A stretch of 36,372 nucleotides of DNA from Candidatus Neomicrothrix sp. UBA2983 (GTDB taxonomy: Bacteria; Actinomycetota; Acidimicrobiia; Acidimicrobiales; MedAcidi-G1). Position numbers and translations under genes: made by a program. Every line of letters starts with the position of its first letter. Position 1 is the first letter of the stretch. The notes beneath the pieces are model-generated. The model was not told where the DNA came from and made no database searches. It saw nothing but the letters and a program-made list of their open reading frames with translations. The stretch spans positions 1-36,372 of the forward strand of contig DEAL01000001.1 of assembly GCA_002346745.1 (NCBI GenBank). The letters are read 5' to 3'. Below, one piece after another: positions 7,968 through 15,445 of the stretch.

Positions 7968-8040
7968 GGGTCGCTAGCTCATCGGGTAGAGCAGGGGACT
8001 TTTAATCCTCAGGTGCCGGGTTCGAGACCCGGGCGACCCA
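7968..8040 (+). tRNA. tRNA-Lys (anticodon TTT)
   Basis: A 73-nt cloverleaf. The acceptor arms GGGTCGC (7968-7974) and GCGACCC (8033-8039) pair perfectly, with discriminator A at 8040. The D stem is GCTC/GAGC. The anticodon stem GGGGA/TCCTC has one G-U pair, with loop CTTTTAA giving anticodon TTT. The T stem is CCGGG/CCCGG with loop TTCGAGA. CCA is not encoded. Confidence 0.97.
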
Positions 8041-8048
8041 CGACCCGC

Positions 8049-8966
8049 TCAGGCCAGTCCGGCGGCGGCCCGCTCCCGCGGGTGCACCGGGTGGTCGAAC
8101 GGGCGCAGCAGGTGCCGCGCGAACACCGACCCGTAGCCGGCGTGCAGCCCCGCACCTGCGGCGGCCCGCTCGTCCGACCCGACCTCGGCGGCCAGCGCCT
8201 CCAGCCGGTACCACGGCACCCCCGGCTGGGCGTGGTGCGTGTCGTGCAGCGTGTTCTCGAGGAACAGCAGCCGCCACGGCCACGACGCCCGCACCACCGC
8301 CGACCGGGTGGCCTCGCCGTCCACGAACCGGTGCTCAAGGTACGACCGCACCAGGCTCAGGCCGTTGCCGGCGTAGACGCCCAGCAGATACACCCACCAC
8401 GGCAGGCCGGCCACGACGACCACCAGCCACGCCAGCACGACCGCCGCCACCAGGTGGCCCAACCACCAGCGCAGCAACCGACCGTCGCCGTCGCGGACCT
8501 CGCGGACATCGCGGCGCGCCATCGAACCGTTCTCCACCAGCGGACCCAGCAGCATCCGACCGAGGAGCGTGTGGTGGGCCCAAAGGAACGCCCGCCCGAG
8601 CGGACCGACCCGCCTCCAGGTGGCGGCCGTGACGTAGAAGCTCTCCGGATCGGCCTGCATGTCGGTCAGGTCCGTGCAGGCGTGGTGGCGCAGGTGCGAA
8701 CGGCGGTACACCCGGAACGACAGGCGCAGGCTGACCGGGGTCGACCCGAGCACCTCGTTGGCGGTCCGGCTGCGGAACGGGTGGCCGTGCAGCACCTCGT
8801 GCTGGAGCGACCCGTGCCAGGCGATCACGACCGCCAGCAGGGCGACGGTGACGGGCCGCGGCAGCAACCCGTGCAGCAGCACAACCGCCAGGAAGCCGCC
8901 GTACACGCCGAGGGCGACGGCGACCGTCGGCCACTCGACACGGGGTTCCTGCACGTCCACCCTCAT
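8049..8966 (-). CDS. Membrane fatty-acid desaturase
   Basis: A 305-residue integral membrane protein of the FA_desaturase family. All three histidine boxes are present: HEVLHGH (56-62), HLRHH (91-95) and HDTHH (241-245). Together they hold the di-iron centre that introduces a double bond or hydroxyl into a lipid. Hydrophobic segments lie at about 12-33, 36-50, 170-188 and 190-205. ATG 8966 is preceded by TAGGCT plus six bases and no Shine-Dalgarno, consistent with a leaderless transcript. The gene converges on the tRNA-Lys, ending 8 bp from it. The lipid substrate cannot be named; short bacterial members include carotenoid-type and acyl-lipid desaturases. Confidence 0.88.
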   Translation of the reverse strand: MRVDVQEPRVEWPTVAVALGVYGGFLAVVLLHGLLPRPVTVALLAVVIAWHGSLQHEVLHGHPFRSRTANEVLGSTPVSLRLSFRVYRRSHLRHHACTDLTDMQADPESFYVTAATWRRVGPLGRAFLWAHHTLLGRMLLGPLVENGSMARRDVREVRDGDGRLLRWWLGHLVAAVVLAWLVVVVAGLPWWVYLLGVYAGNGLSLVRSYLEHRFVDGEATRSAVVRASWPWRLLFLENTLHDTHHAQPGVPWYRLEALAAEVGSDERAAAGAGLHAGYGSVFARHLLRPFDHPVHPRERAAAGLA

Positions 8967-8978
8967 CGCAACAGCCTA
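8967..8978 (-). promoter_or_regulatory. Leaderless-type -10 element, desaturase gene
   Basis: TAGGCT, six bases (GTTGCG), then ATG 8966 on the minus strand. Confidence 0.55.
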
Positions 8979-8985
8979 GGAACCG

Positions 8986-9765
8986 TCACCCGTCCCGGTG
9001 CCGGAGCAGGAAGTCCAGCACCGGCGACAGCACGGCGTCCGGCCCCTCCACGAGGACCGAGTGCTTCAGGTCCGGGAGGACCACCAGCTCCGAGTCGGGC
9101 AGGGCATCGGCGATCACGGCGTTGAGCCGCGGGTTGCAGCCGCCGTCGAACTCACCGGTCAGCACCAGGCACGGGCAGTCCACCTGCGGCAGCCAGGCCA
9201 GCATCTCGGTGCCGGCGTACACGTCGAACACGGCGAGGAACACGTCCTCGGGCGTGCCGAGCACCTGCTCGATCCGGTGCTCGATGGCGTCCGGCCGGGC
9301 CGCGATGAACTCGTCCGTGTACCAGCGCTCGACCAACGTCGTCAGCACGTCGGCGACGCCCCGCTCCCGCATCGCCGCCACGACGCCCTTCACCTTGGCG
9401 CTGTCGTCCTCGGTGCGGCCCGCCGCCGTCGAGAGCAGCACCACCGACGCCGTCCGGTCGGGGTGCGCCCGGGCGTAGGCCGGGCCGACCTGACCACCCA
9501 GCGAGTGGCCCAAGACGTGGATCCGCTCGTGGCCCAGCCGCTCCCGCAGCGCCTCGAGGTCGGCGACCAGCTCGTCCAGCGAGTACGGCACCGGCGGCAC
9601 CGGCGACTCGCCGTGGCCGCGCAGGTCGTAGGCCACGCAGGTGAAGTGCTCCGACAGGACCGGCAGCAGGGCGTCCCAGGTGGACTTCCGGGACCCGATG
9701 CCGTGCACCAGGTAGAGGGGCGGCCCCTCCCCGGTGACCGTGTGGGCGACGTCGACGGCGGGCAC
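8986..9765 (-). CDS. Alpha/beta hydrolase (3-oxoadipate enol-lactonase-like)
   Basis: A 259-residue alpha/beta hydrolase. The oxyanion motif HG is at 21-22, the nucleophile is Ser88 in GHSLGG (86-91), and the likely acid and base are Asp207 (GEFDGG) and His235 (LKHSVL). The early motif DLRGHGES is typical of soluble ester or lactone hydrolases. GTG 9765 lies 11 bases after the stop of the tautomerase-like gene on the same strand, so the two probably form an operon with the LLM oxidoreductase further upstream. With a 4-oxalocrotonate-tautomerase-like neighbour, a role in breaking down an aromatic or cyclic compound is plausible but unproven. The exact substrate is unknown. Confidence 0.82.
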   Translation of the reverse strand: MPAVDVAHTVTGEGPPLYLVHGIGSRKSTWDALLPVLSEHFTCVAYDLRGHGESPVPPVPYSLDELVADLEALRERLGHERIHVLGHSLGGQVGPAYARAHPDRTASVVLLSTAAGRTEDDSAKVKGVVAAMRERGVADVLTTLVERWYTDEFIAARPDAIEHRIEQVLGTPEDVFLAVFDVYAGTEMLAWLPQVDCPCLVLTGEFDGGCNPRLNAVIADALPDSELVVLPDLKHSVLVEGPDAVLSPVLDFLLRHRDG

Positions 9766-9776
9766 GGCCGGCGCCC

Positions 9777-9962
9777 CTACCGGTCGCTGACCAACGTGCC
9801 GCCGACCGCCCAGTTCTCCTGCTCGACCTCGGTGAGGACGACCTGCAGGGCCTCGCGGTTGCCGCCGGCCGTCGACACGAAGCCGTCGGTCAGGGCCTCG
9901 ACCAGGGCGGCCTTCTGGGCGTGGGTGCGACCGGGAAACATCTCGACGCGGATGGTGGGCAT
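9777..9962 (-). CDS. 4-oxalocrotonate tautomerase-family protein
   Basis: A 61-residue protein starting MPTIRVEMFPGRTHAQKAAL, the pattern of small 4-OT enzymes. After Met removal the N-terminal Pro is the catalytic base. The length fits the family (about 60-70). ATG 9962 has AGGAG 7 bases upstream on the minus strand. It lies between the LLM oxidoreductase (upstream) and the alpha/beta hydrolase (downstream, 11 bp). The region before it contains a 14-bp tandem duplication. Members tautomerise 2-hydroxymuconate-type acids or dehalogenate related substrates; the true reaction here is not known. Confidence 0.85.
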   Translation of the reverse strand: MPTIRVEMFPGRTHAQKAALVEALTDGFVSTAGGNREALQVVLTEVEQENWAVGGTLVSDR

Positions 9963-9978
9963 GGTGGGGCTCCTGGGT

Positions 9979-10006
9979 TCGGGGAACGGGGGTCGGGGAA
10001 CGGGGG
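9979..10006. repeat. 14-bp perfect tandem duplication
   Basis: The unit TCGGGGAACGGGGG occurs at 9979-9992 and again at 9993-10006, in the gap between the LLM oxidoreductase stop and the tautomerase start. No function is evident. Confidence 0.9.
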
Positions 10007-11044
10007 TCAGTCGGTGGCGAGCGTGCTGGGCGAGAAGTGCGGCATCACCTCGTCGGCGAAGCGCTCCATGGCCTCGAGGTGCTCGCCCTGGGGCTGGCCC
10101 ATGTTGGACGACAGGATCACCTCGTCGATGCCGGCCTCGTGGTACTCGGCCAGCCGGTCGACCATCTCGGCGGGCGGGCAGATGATGAGCGCCTCGTCGA
10201 GCTCCTCGAGCGACTTGGCGCACGGCAGCGGGTCGATGCAGCCGTTGCTGACGAGGCCCGGACCGGTGAACACGTTGTCGAACCGGCCGTAGTAGTCGTG
10301 GGCCCGCTCGAGCATCTGCCGGGCATGGGCGGCGTCCTCGGCGCAGTAGATGACCCGCGACATCATCACGCGCAGGTGTTCGCCGGCCGCACCCATCTCG
10401 GCCTTGGCCTCCTTGTGGGCGGCGATCTGGGCCCGGAACAGCTCGGGGGCGCCCGACAGCGGGGTGGTCTGGATGTTGAAGCCCCGCTTCGTGCAGGCGG
10501 CGATCCCCGGCGGGTTCATCACCGCCACCATGATCGGCGGCATCGGCTTCGTCATGGGCCGAGGCATGATCGTCAGCGGCTCGAAGTCGTAGAACTCGCC
10601 GTGCCACTCGACCTCCTCCTCGGTGAGCAGGGCGATGAGCACGTCGAGGCTCTCGTCGAACTTCCGCCGGGACTCCTCGATCGGCGACCCCATGCGGGCC
10701 ATCTCGTAGGCGAAGGCCCCGCGGCCCACGCCCACCACGAGGCGGCCGTCGGTGAGTATGTCGGCCTGGACGACCTCGCCGGCCAGCATCCGCATGTCGT
10801 GCAGAGGCAGCACCACCACCGACGTGACCAGCTCGAGGCGCTCGGTCATGGCCGCCACCTTCACCGCCATGAGCAGCGGCGACGGCGTGAGCAGCACGTT
10901 GATGAGGTGGTGCTCGGGCAGTGTGACGCCCCGGTAGCCCAGGCGCTCAGCGACCACGGCCTGCTCGACCATGTCGGCGTAGAGGCGGTCGCCGCCGTAG
11001 GTCGGGTCCGGGTAGTAGCTCGAGAGGAAGTGGTTGAAGTCCAC
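10007..11044 (-). CDS. LLM-class flavin-dependent oxidoreductase
   Basis: A 345-residue bacterial-luciferase-fold protein. It opens DFNHFLSSYYPDPTYGGDRL and then shows ERLGYRGVTLPEHHL, LVTSVVVLPLHDMRMLAGEV and LTDGRLVVGVGRGAFAYE, the strand-loop elements around the flavin or F420 site. The pattern fits FMN- or F420-using monooxygenases of the LLM class. GTG 11044 has AGGGAG 6 bases upstream on the minus strand, which decides the start. It leads a three-gene minus-strand group with the tautomerase-like protein and the alpha/beta hydrolase, and could be the oxygenase step of a small catabolic route (inference). Confidence 0.85.
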   Translation of the reverse strand: MDFNHFLSSYYPDPTYGGDRLYADMVEQAVVAERLGYRGVTLPEHHLINVLLTPSPLLMAVKVAAMTERLELVTSVVVLPLHDMRMLAGEVVQADILTDGRLVVGVGRGAFAYEMARMGSPIEESRRKFDESLDVLIALLTEEEVEWHGEFYDFEPLTIMPRPMTKPMPPIMVAVMNPPGIAACTKRGFNIQTTPLSGAPELFRAQIAAHKEAKAEMGAAGEHLRVMMSRVIYCAEDAAHARQMLERAHDYYGRFDNVFTGPGLVSNGCIDPLPCAKSLEELDEALIICPPAEMVDRLAEYHEAGIDEVILSSNMGQPQGEHLEAMERFADEVMPHFSPSTLATD

Positions 11045-11065
11045 GTGTGGCTCCCTGCGCCGCTG

Positions 11066-11115
11066 CGGGTGCCAGAAGTATGGGGCGTGGCAGGCGGCCT
11101 GCCACGCGGCACCCG
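11066..11115 (-). terminator. Long nested hairpin after the GH3 operon
   Basis: An outer stem CGGGTGCC (11066-11073) / GGCACCCG (11108-11115) encloses a perfect 10-bp inner stem GCGTGGCAGG (11085-11094) / CCTGCCACGC (11098-11107) with a 3-base loop. It lies just after the stop at 11122 in the direction of minus-strand transcription. There is no U-tract, so it may slow, protect or end transcripts. Confidence 0.5.
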
Positions 11116-11121
11116 TACACC

Positions 11122-11496
11122 TCAGGTGCCGGGCTTCCCGTCCTGTTCCGGCTCCCAGTCCGCCCAGCCGGGGGGCTTGCGCGTGCGCAGCACCCGGAAG
11201 TACACGGCCCGCTCGTGACGGTTCCGGGCCGCCTCCTGCTCTTCGGCGGGCAGGGTGGCGATCCGCTCCCGCTCCAGTTCGTCCGCACGGGTCGTGCCCT
11301 CGGCCCAACCCAGCGGGTGCGTCATCGGCAACCGGGGGGCCAGGCGGTTGTGGAGGCGCACCAACCCCTTCGGGAGGCGCCGCATCCCGACCGGCGCCCA
11401 GTCCGTCTCGGCCGCCAGGTGGGCGAGGTGCGCCTCGCGCAGGCGCTGGTTCAGGGCCTTCTCGTCGGGTGAGGGCAGCAGCCCACCGGCGTTCAC
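11122..11496 (-). CDS. Conserved hypothetical protein
   Basis: A 124-residue soluble, highly charged protein. It has no signal peptide, no cysteines and no recognised motif. It begins NAGGLLPSPDEKALNQRLRE and contains a helical Arg/Glu-rich middle (RADELERERIATLPAEEQEA). Its GTG (11496-11494) overlaps the TGA (11495-11493) of the GH3 gene as GTGA, so it is translationally coupled to that gene. A function tied to the GH3 enzyme is possible but nothing in the sequence shows one. Confidence 0.65.
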   Translation of the reverse strand: MNAGGLLPSPDEKALNQRLREAHLAHLAAETDWAPVGMRRLPKGLVRLHNRLAPRLPMTHPLGWAEGTTRADELERERIATLPAEEQEAARNRHERAVYFRVLRTRKPPGWADWEPEQDGKPGT

Positions 11497-12707
11497 CCCA
11501 CCAGCGTGCACGGATCGACGCCGCGAAGCGCGAATACCCGCTCGACGGCCTCGTCGAGGCGTGCCGTGGCGAGCCGTCCGTCGTCGAGCGCCGTCACGAC
11601 CTCCCACGCCACGGGGATGACGTCGTCGACGCCGCCCGTGATGAGCAGGTCGGCCCCGGCGGCCAGCGCCAGCACGGCCGCCTTCGGCATCGTGGCCACC
11701 TCCTCGACGGCGCCCATGGCGAGGTCGTCGGTGACGACGACGCCGTCGAACCCCAGCTCGCCGCGCAGCAGGCCGTCGACGGCGGCCGGGGAGAGGCTGG
11801 CGGGCATCCCGTCGGTGAGCCCGGGGACGTCGAGGTGGCCGACCATGACCGCCACGCCGTCGGGAAGCCCCCGCCAGGGCAGCAGGTCGAACGCCTCCAT
11901 CTCCTCGAGGGGCGGCGTGACCGGCAGGTCGTCGTGGCTGTCGGCGTCCGCCCGGCCGTGGCCCGGGAAGTGCTTGACCACCGGGACCAGCCCGCCCTCG
12001 CGGACGCCTTCGGCGAAGGCCCGGCCGTAGGTCGTGACGACCCCGGGCTCGTCGCCGAAGGAGCGCGACCCGATGCCGGGGCCGGCGCCCACGTCGAGCA
12101 CCGGAGCGAGGTTCATCGTGAAGCCCAGATCGGCCATGGCGGCCGCCCGGTCGGCGACCACGACCTGGACCTGGCGGGGCTCGAGCTCCGTGAGACCGTG
12201 GGCGGACGGGAGGCGCCCGAGTAGCCCGTCCAGTCGCTGGACGGTGCCGCCCTCCTCGTCGACGGCGATGACGAGGGAGGCGGTCGTCGAGGCGTCCTGC
12301 AGGCCGGCAACCGCCTCGACGATCCCCTCGTCCGGCGTCCCGATGACGACGACGCCGCCCACGAGGCCGCGCTCGGCGAGGGCGGCGGCCTCCGCCAGTC
12401 CCACCTGCTCGACGACCGGCATGAGCACCTGGCCGATCCGTAGCGCCGGCGGCAGTAGTGCGACGCACTCGGCCGGGGTCGGCCCCGGCGGCGTGGTGGT
12501 GGTGGACGTGGTGGTCGACGTGGTCGACGTGGTCGTCGTGGACGTGGTCGTGGTGGACGTCGTCGTGGTGGTCGTGGTGGAGGTCGTCGTCGTGGTGGAG
12601 GTCGTCGTCGTGGTCGACGACGTGCTCGTCGGCACAGGGGATTCCGTCGTCGGGGAGCCGCAGCCCGTCAGGGCCACGGCGATGAAGACCGCCGTCAGGT
12701 TCCGCAC
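11493..12707 (-). CDS. GH3 beta-N-acetylhexosaminidase-like lipoprotein (NagZ-type)
   Basis: About 404 residues. An N-terminal lipoprotein signal (TAVFIAVALTGC) is followed by some 50 residues of almost pure Thr/Ser, then a glycoside hydrolase family 3 domain. The KHFPGHG motif (about 245-251) holds the His of NagZ-type enzymes, and TDDLAMGA (about 326-333) holds the nucleophile Asp. Such enzymes remove N-acetylglucosamine from peptidoglycan fragments. The lipobox and linker place it outside the membrane, within reach of the wall. GTG 12707 gives a normal short lipoprotein signal; TTG 12725 is an alternative start. Domain start and motifs are clear, the exact sugar is inferred. Confidence 0.85.
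   Translation of the reverse strand: MRNLTAVFIAVALTGCGSPTTESPVPTSTSSTTTTTSTTTTTSTTTTTTTSTTTTSTTTTSTTSTTTSTTTTPPGPTPAECVALLPPALRIGQVLMPVVEQVGLAEAAALAERGLVGGVVVIGTPDEGIVEAVAGLQDASTTASLVIAVDEEGGTVQRLDGLLGRLPSAHGLTELEPRQVQVVVADRAAAMADLGFTMNLAPVLDVGAGPGIGSRSFGDEPGVVTTYGRAFAEGVREGGLVPVVKHFPGHGRADADSHDDLPVTPPLEEMEAFDLLPWRGLPDGVAVMVGHLDVPGLTDGMPASLSPAAVDGLLRGELGFDGVVVTDDLAMGAVEEVATMPKAAVLALAAGADLLITGGVDDVIPVAWEVVTALDDGRLATARLDEAVERVFALRGVDPCTLVG
12500..12625. repeat. Low-complexity Thr/Ser linker coding repeat (GH3 gene)
   Basis: About 125 bp made of ACC, ACG and TCC-type codons on the minus strand encode the Thr/Ser linker. An imperfect tandem unit of about 18 bp (GTGGTGGAGGTCGTCGTC on the plus strand) repeats near 12570-12610. 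It creates long spurious open frames on the other strand. Confidence 0.85.
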
Positions 12708-12783
12708 CCCCGCAGTCCACCACAAGTCACCTGAAGGCGCCCGAGTTCGCGAGGGCCGCCCGACAACCGCCTGATCGCTGACC

Positions 12784-12796
12784 TACGCTCGCCCCC
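12784..12796 (+). promoter_or_regulatory. Leaderless-type -10 element
   Basis: TACGCT, seven bases, then ATG 12797. No Shine-Dalgarno. Confidence 0.55.
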
Positions 12797-13462
12797 ATGC
12801 GGTCACTCGCCGTCGCCGGCATCGCCCTCGTCCTCGTGGTCATCGTGCTGCTCCTCGGGACCTGCGGCCGCAGCGAGGTCGAGGTGCCCACGACGACGAC
12901 CTCCACCACGACCTCCACCACGACCTCCACCAGCAGCACGACCACCACAACGACCGTCGATCCGGCGTCGCTCGGCACCCTGCCGCCCGTCGACGGCATC
13001 GGCGCCCCCGTCCTCGACCGCGACTCGTCGGTCACCACGGTCGGCCTCGACACCGTCCACTTCGGCATGACGCTGCGGGCCGCCCAACTTGCTGCCGGCA
13101 GCCGGTTCTCCCCGGCCTCGCCGGTCGGCGAGTGTTACCTCGTCACCCCCGACGAGGCACCCGACGGCATCTCCTTCTGGGTGGCGGGCGGCACCATCGA
13201 ACGCGTCGACATCGACGAGCCCGGAATCACGACACGCTCCGGGGCCGGCATCGGCGACTCCGAGGACCGAATCCACGACATGTTCGGCGATCGCATCCAG
13301 GCCACCGCCCTCCCCGACGGCACGGGGAACCTCCTTGCCTACGTCCCGCGGGACGAGTCCGACAAGGACTACCGCGTCATGTTCCAGACCGACGGCGAAC
13401 GAGTAGTGCGCTTCTGGTCGGGGAAGCTTCCGTGGGCCGGGATGCTCGAACCCTGCGGCTAG
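12797..13462 (+). CDS. Secreted or membrane-anchored protein with Thr/Ser linker
   Basis: A 221-residue protein of unknown family. Residues about 5-23 are a hydrophobic signal or anchor (LAVAGIALVLVVIVLLLG) followed by Thr/Ser repeats (about 33-53). The globular part carries VHFGMTLRAAQLAAGSRF, GECYLVTP and GAGIGDSEDRIHDMFGDRI, a pattern seen in small secreted actinobacterial proteins with a GIGxSExxI-type motif. The TC at the end of the hydrophobic run is not a good lipobox. It is divergent from the GH3 lipoprotein gene, which has the same linker type. Its stop overlaps the stop of the convergent DUF4031 gene at a CTAG palindrome (13459-13462). Confidence 0.75.
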   Translation: MRSLAVAGIALVLVVIVLLLGTCGRSEVEVPTTTTSTTTSTTTSTSSTTTTTTVDPASLGTLPPVDGIGAPVLDRDSSVTTVGLDTVHFGMTLRAAQLAAGSRFSPASPVGECYLVTPDEAPDGISFWVAGGTIERVDIDEPGITTRSGAGIGDSEDRIHDMFGDRIQATALPDGTGNLLAYVPRDESDKDYRVMFQTDGERVVRFWSGKLPWAGMLEPCG

Positions 13463-13980
13463 CAGCCGGCCAGCAGCTCGAGGAGACGAGCACCGTCGGT
13501 CAGTCGGTGCTCCACCCCGATCGGCACCTCGCCGACCCGCAGCCGGCCACTCGACGACACGGCGAGGGCGTGCTCGTCGCCCCGCCGCCACGCCGACACC
13601 TCATCGATCTCGCTGTCCGCAGACACGCCTTCCAGCGCCAGCAGCACCCCGGCCGGCACGTCGGCCTCGCCCGCTGCCGCAATGTCACGCCAGACGCCGA
13701 GCTCCACCCACGAGCCGGGACGCCGGCCGGGAGGCAGGCGCAGCCCTGACGCCTTGAGCCGTCGCAGCAGCTCGCGTCCCTCCACCGCCTCGGCGCCCAG
13801 CACCAGCGCCTTCTCCCGCACCTCGGCCGGCACGTCGTAGTGGTCGCCCTGGAACGCCATGCGCCGCAGGCCCAGGTCCGAGGCGAAGGCGTGCAACTCC
13901 CCGTAGGCGGCGTCGCTGACGAGGTGCGCCCACCGGCGGCCCCGCCAGGGCCAGATCGCGTCGTCCACGAGGATCGCCAT
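13459..13980 (-). CDS. DUF4031-domain protein
   Basis: A 173-residue cytoplasmic protein. The N-terminal 85 residues match DUF4031: ILVDDAIWPWRGRRWAHLVSD, ELHAFASDLGLRRMAFQGDHYDVP and a later ELLRRLKASGLRL. The conserved WAHL and GDHYDVP motifs are intact. The remaining 85 residues form an unassigned acidic/hydrophobic extension. ATG 13980 is taken because the family motif starts at once; the codon is preceded by a G-rich stretch but no clear AGGAG. It is divergent from the small gene at 14027. The domain's function is not known. Confidence 0.8.
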   Translation of the reverse strand: MAILVDDAIWPWRGRRWAHLVSDAAYGELHAFASDLGLRRMAFQGDHYDVPAEVREKALVLGAEAVEGRELLRRLKASGLRLPPGRRPGSWVELGVWRDIAAAGEADVPAGVLLALEGVSADSEIDEVSAWRRGDEHALAVSSSGRLRVGEVPIGVEHRLTDGARLLELLAGC

Positions 13981-14026
13981 GCCCCCATGCTGGGCCAACG
14001 GTGCGACGGAGTGCCACACTCTGCGC

Positions 14027-14314
14027 ATGGAGGCCGCCACCGACACCGTGACGCTGCGGGTGCCCGACGGCCCGGCCTTCGCCGAACTCCCCCGGGTGTG
14101 CCTCGGTGTCCTTCTCCGGATCCACCGCATCGACCCGGCCGAACTGGGTGACCTCGCCACCGACCTCAAGGCGGCGACCGCCGACCTGGCGGGCAGCGGC
14201 GACCTCACCGTCGACTACCGGACCACCGACACCGCCGTGGAGGTCGTGGTCAGCGGACCCGGCAGCACCCGGCGCCTGACGGCCCCCCGGACTCCCGACC
14301 CGACCCCCGACTGA
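14027..14314 (+). CDS. Small hypothetical protein, weakly RsbW-like
   Basis: A 95-residue protein with TVTLRVPDGPAFAELPRVCLGVLLRIHRI followed by LGDLATDLKAATADL. This loosely resembles the first strand and helix of anti-sigma-factor histidine-kinase-like ATPases, but the ATP-binding G-motifs are missing, so it cannot be a complete kinase. The start ATG 14027 lies 46 bp from the divergent DUF4031 start; the base pattern CACACT plus six bases sits just upstream, not a clean TAnnnT. Convergent with dut, 24 bp apart. Function unknown. Confidence 0.6.
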   Translation: MEAATDTVTLRVPDGPAFAELPRVCLGVLLRIHRIDPAELGDLATDLKAATADLAGSGDLTVDYRTTDTAVEVVVSGPGSTRRLTAPRTPDPTPD

Positions 14315-14338
14315 CCGGGCGCGACCGTCGGACGGGAC

Positions 14339-14776
14339 TCAGCGCCCCGTCGACCCGAAGCCGCCCTCGCCGCGCTCCGAGTCCGGCAGTTCGTCGACCT
14401 CGACGAAGCGGCACGACTCGACCCGCTGGATCACCAACTGGGCGATCCGCTCACCGCGCACGACCTCGAACGGCACGGTCGGGTCGGTGTTGACCAGCAG
14501 CACCTTGAGTTCGCCCCGGTAGCCGGCGTCGATCAGGCCCGGCGTGTTGAGGCAGGTGACACCGTGTCTCAGGGCCAGGCCGCTACGTGGCTGGACGAAG
14601 CCGGCGTAGCCCTCCGGAATGGCGATGGCGGCTCCGGTCGGCACCAGGGCCCGACCACCACCGGGTGCGAGGGTGACGTCCTCGGCGGCGACCAGGTCGG
14701 CGCCAGCGTCACCCTCCCGCGCGTAGGACGGCAGCGGGAGGTCGTCGACGAGGCGACGCAGCGGGATCTCGAGCAT
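14339..14776 (-). CDS. dut: dUTP diphosphatase
   Basis: A 145-residue trimeric-type dUTPase that hydrolyses dUTP to dUMP and pyrophosphate, keeping uracil out of DNA. All five motifs are present: GDAGADL (22-28), QPRSGLALRHG (62-72), GLIDAGYRGELKV (80-92), GERIAQLVI (108-116) and RGEGGFGSTG (135-144), the last closing over the active site. ATG 14776 is preceded by TAGGGT plus six bases and no Shine-Dalgarno. It is divergent from orn with 75 bp between the start codons, which hold both promoters. Family and function are certain. Confidence 0.97.
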   Translation of the reverse strand: MLEIPLRRLVDDLPLPSYAREGDAGADLVAAEDVTLAPGGGRALVPTGAAIAIPEGYAGFVQPRSGLALRHGVTCLNTPGLIDAGYRGELKVLLVNTDPTVPFEVVRGERIAQLVIQRVESCRFVEVDELPDSERGEGGFGSTGR

Positions 14777-14788
14777 CGCCGGACCCTA
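14777..14788 (-). promoter_or_regulatory. Leaderless-type -10 element, dut
   Basis: TAGGGT, six bases (CCGGCG), then ATG 14776 on the minus strand. Confidence 0.6.
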
Positions 14789-14838
14789 GCGGCCGGGCCT
14801 CGGGGTCCCCGTTCCCTCCCGCACCCCGCCCCCGCCCG

Positions 14839-14851
14839 TAGGCTCGGCGCC
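14839..14851 (+). promoter_or_regulatory. Leaderless-type -10 element, orn
   Basis: TAGGCT, seven bases (CGGCGCC), then ATG 14852. No -35-like hexamer is evident. Confidence 0.6.
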
Positions 14852-15397
<546 letters not shown>

Positions 15398-15432
15398 CCG
15401 GCGCCGCTTCGCCTGTCGCGAACGGCCACACC

Positions 15433-15445
15433 TAGGGTCGCTGGC
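15433..15445 (+). promoter_or_regulatory. Leaderless-type -10 element, MBL-fold gene
   Basis: TAGGGT, seven bases (CGCTGGC), then GTG 15446. Confidence 0.6.

Noticed and set aside
7308..9125. Plus-strand frame of about 600 codons running through the tRNA
   Set aside because: It spans tRNA-Lys and the reverse strands of the hydratase and desaturase genes, so it cannot be a real gene.
12034..12774. Plus-strand frame through the Thr/Ser linker region of the GH3 gene
   Set aside because: The long VVVDVVVV-type run is only the reverse of Thr/Ser codons; the GH3 frame on the minus strand has intact motifs.
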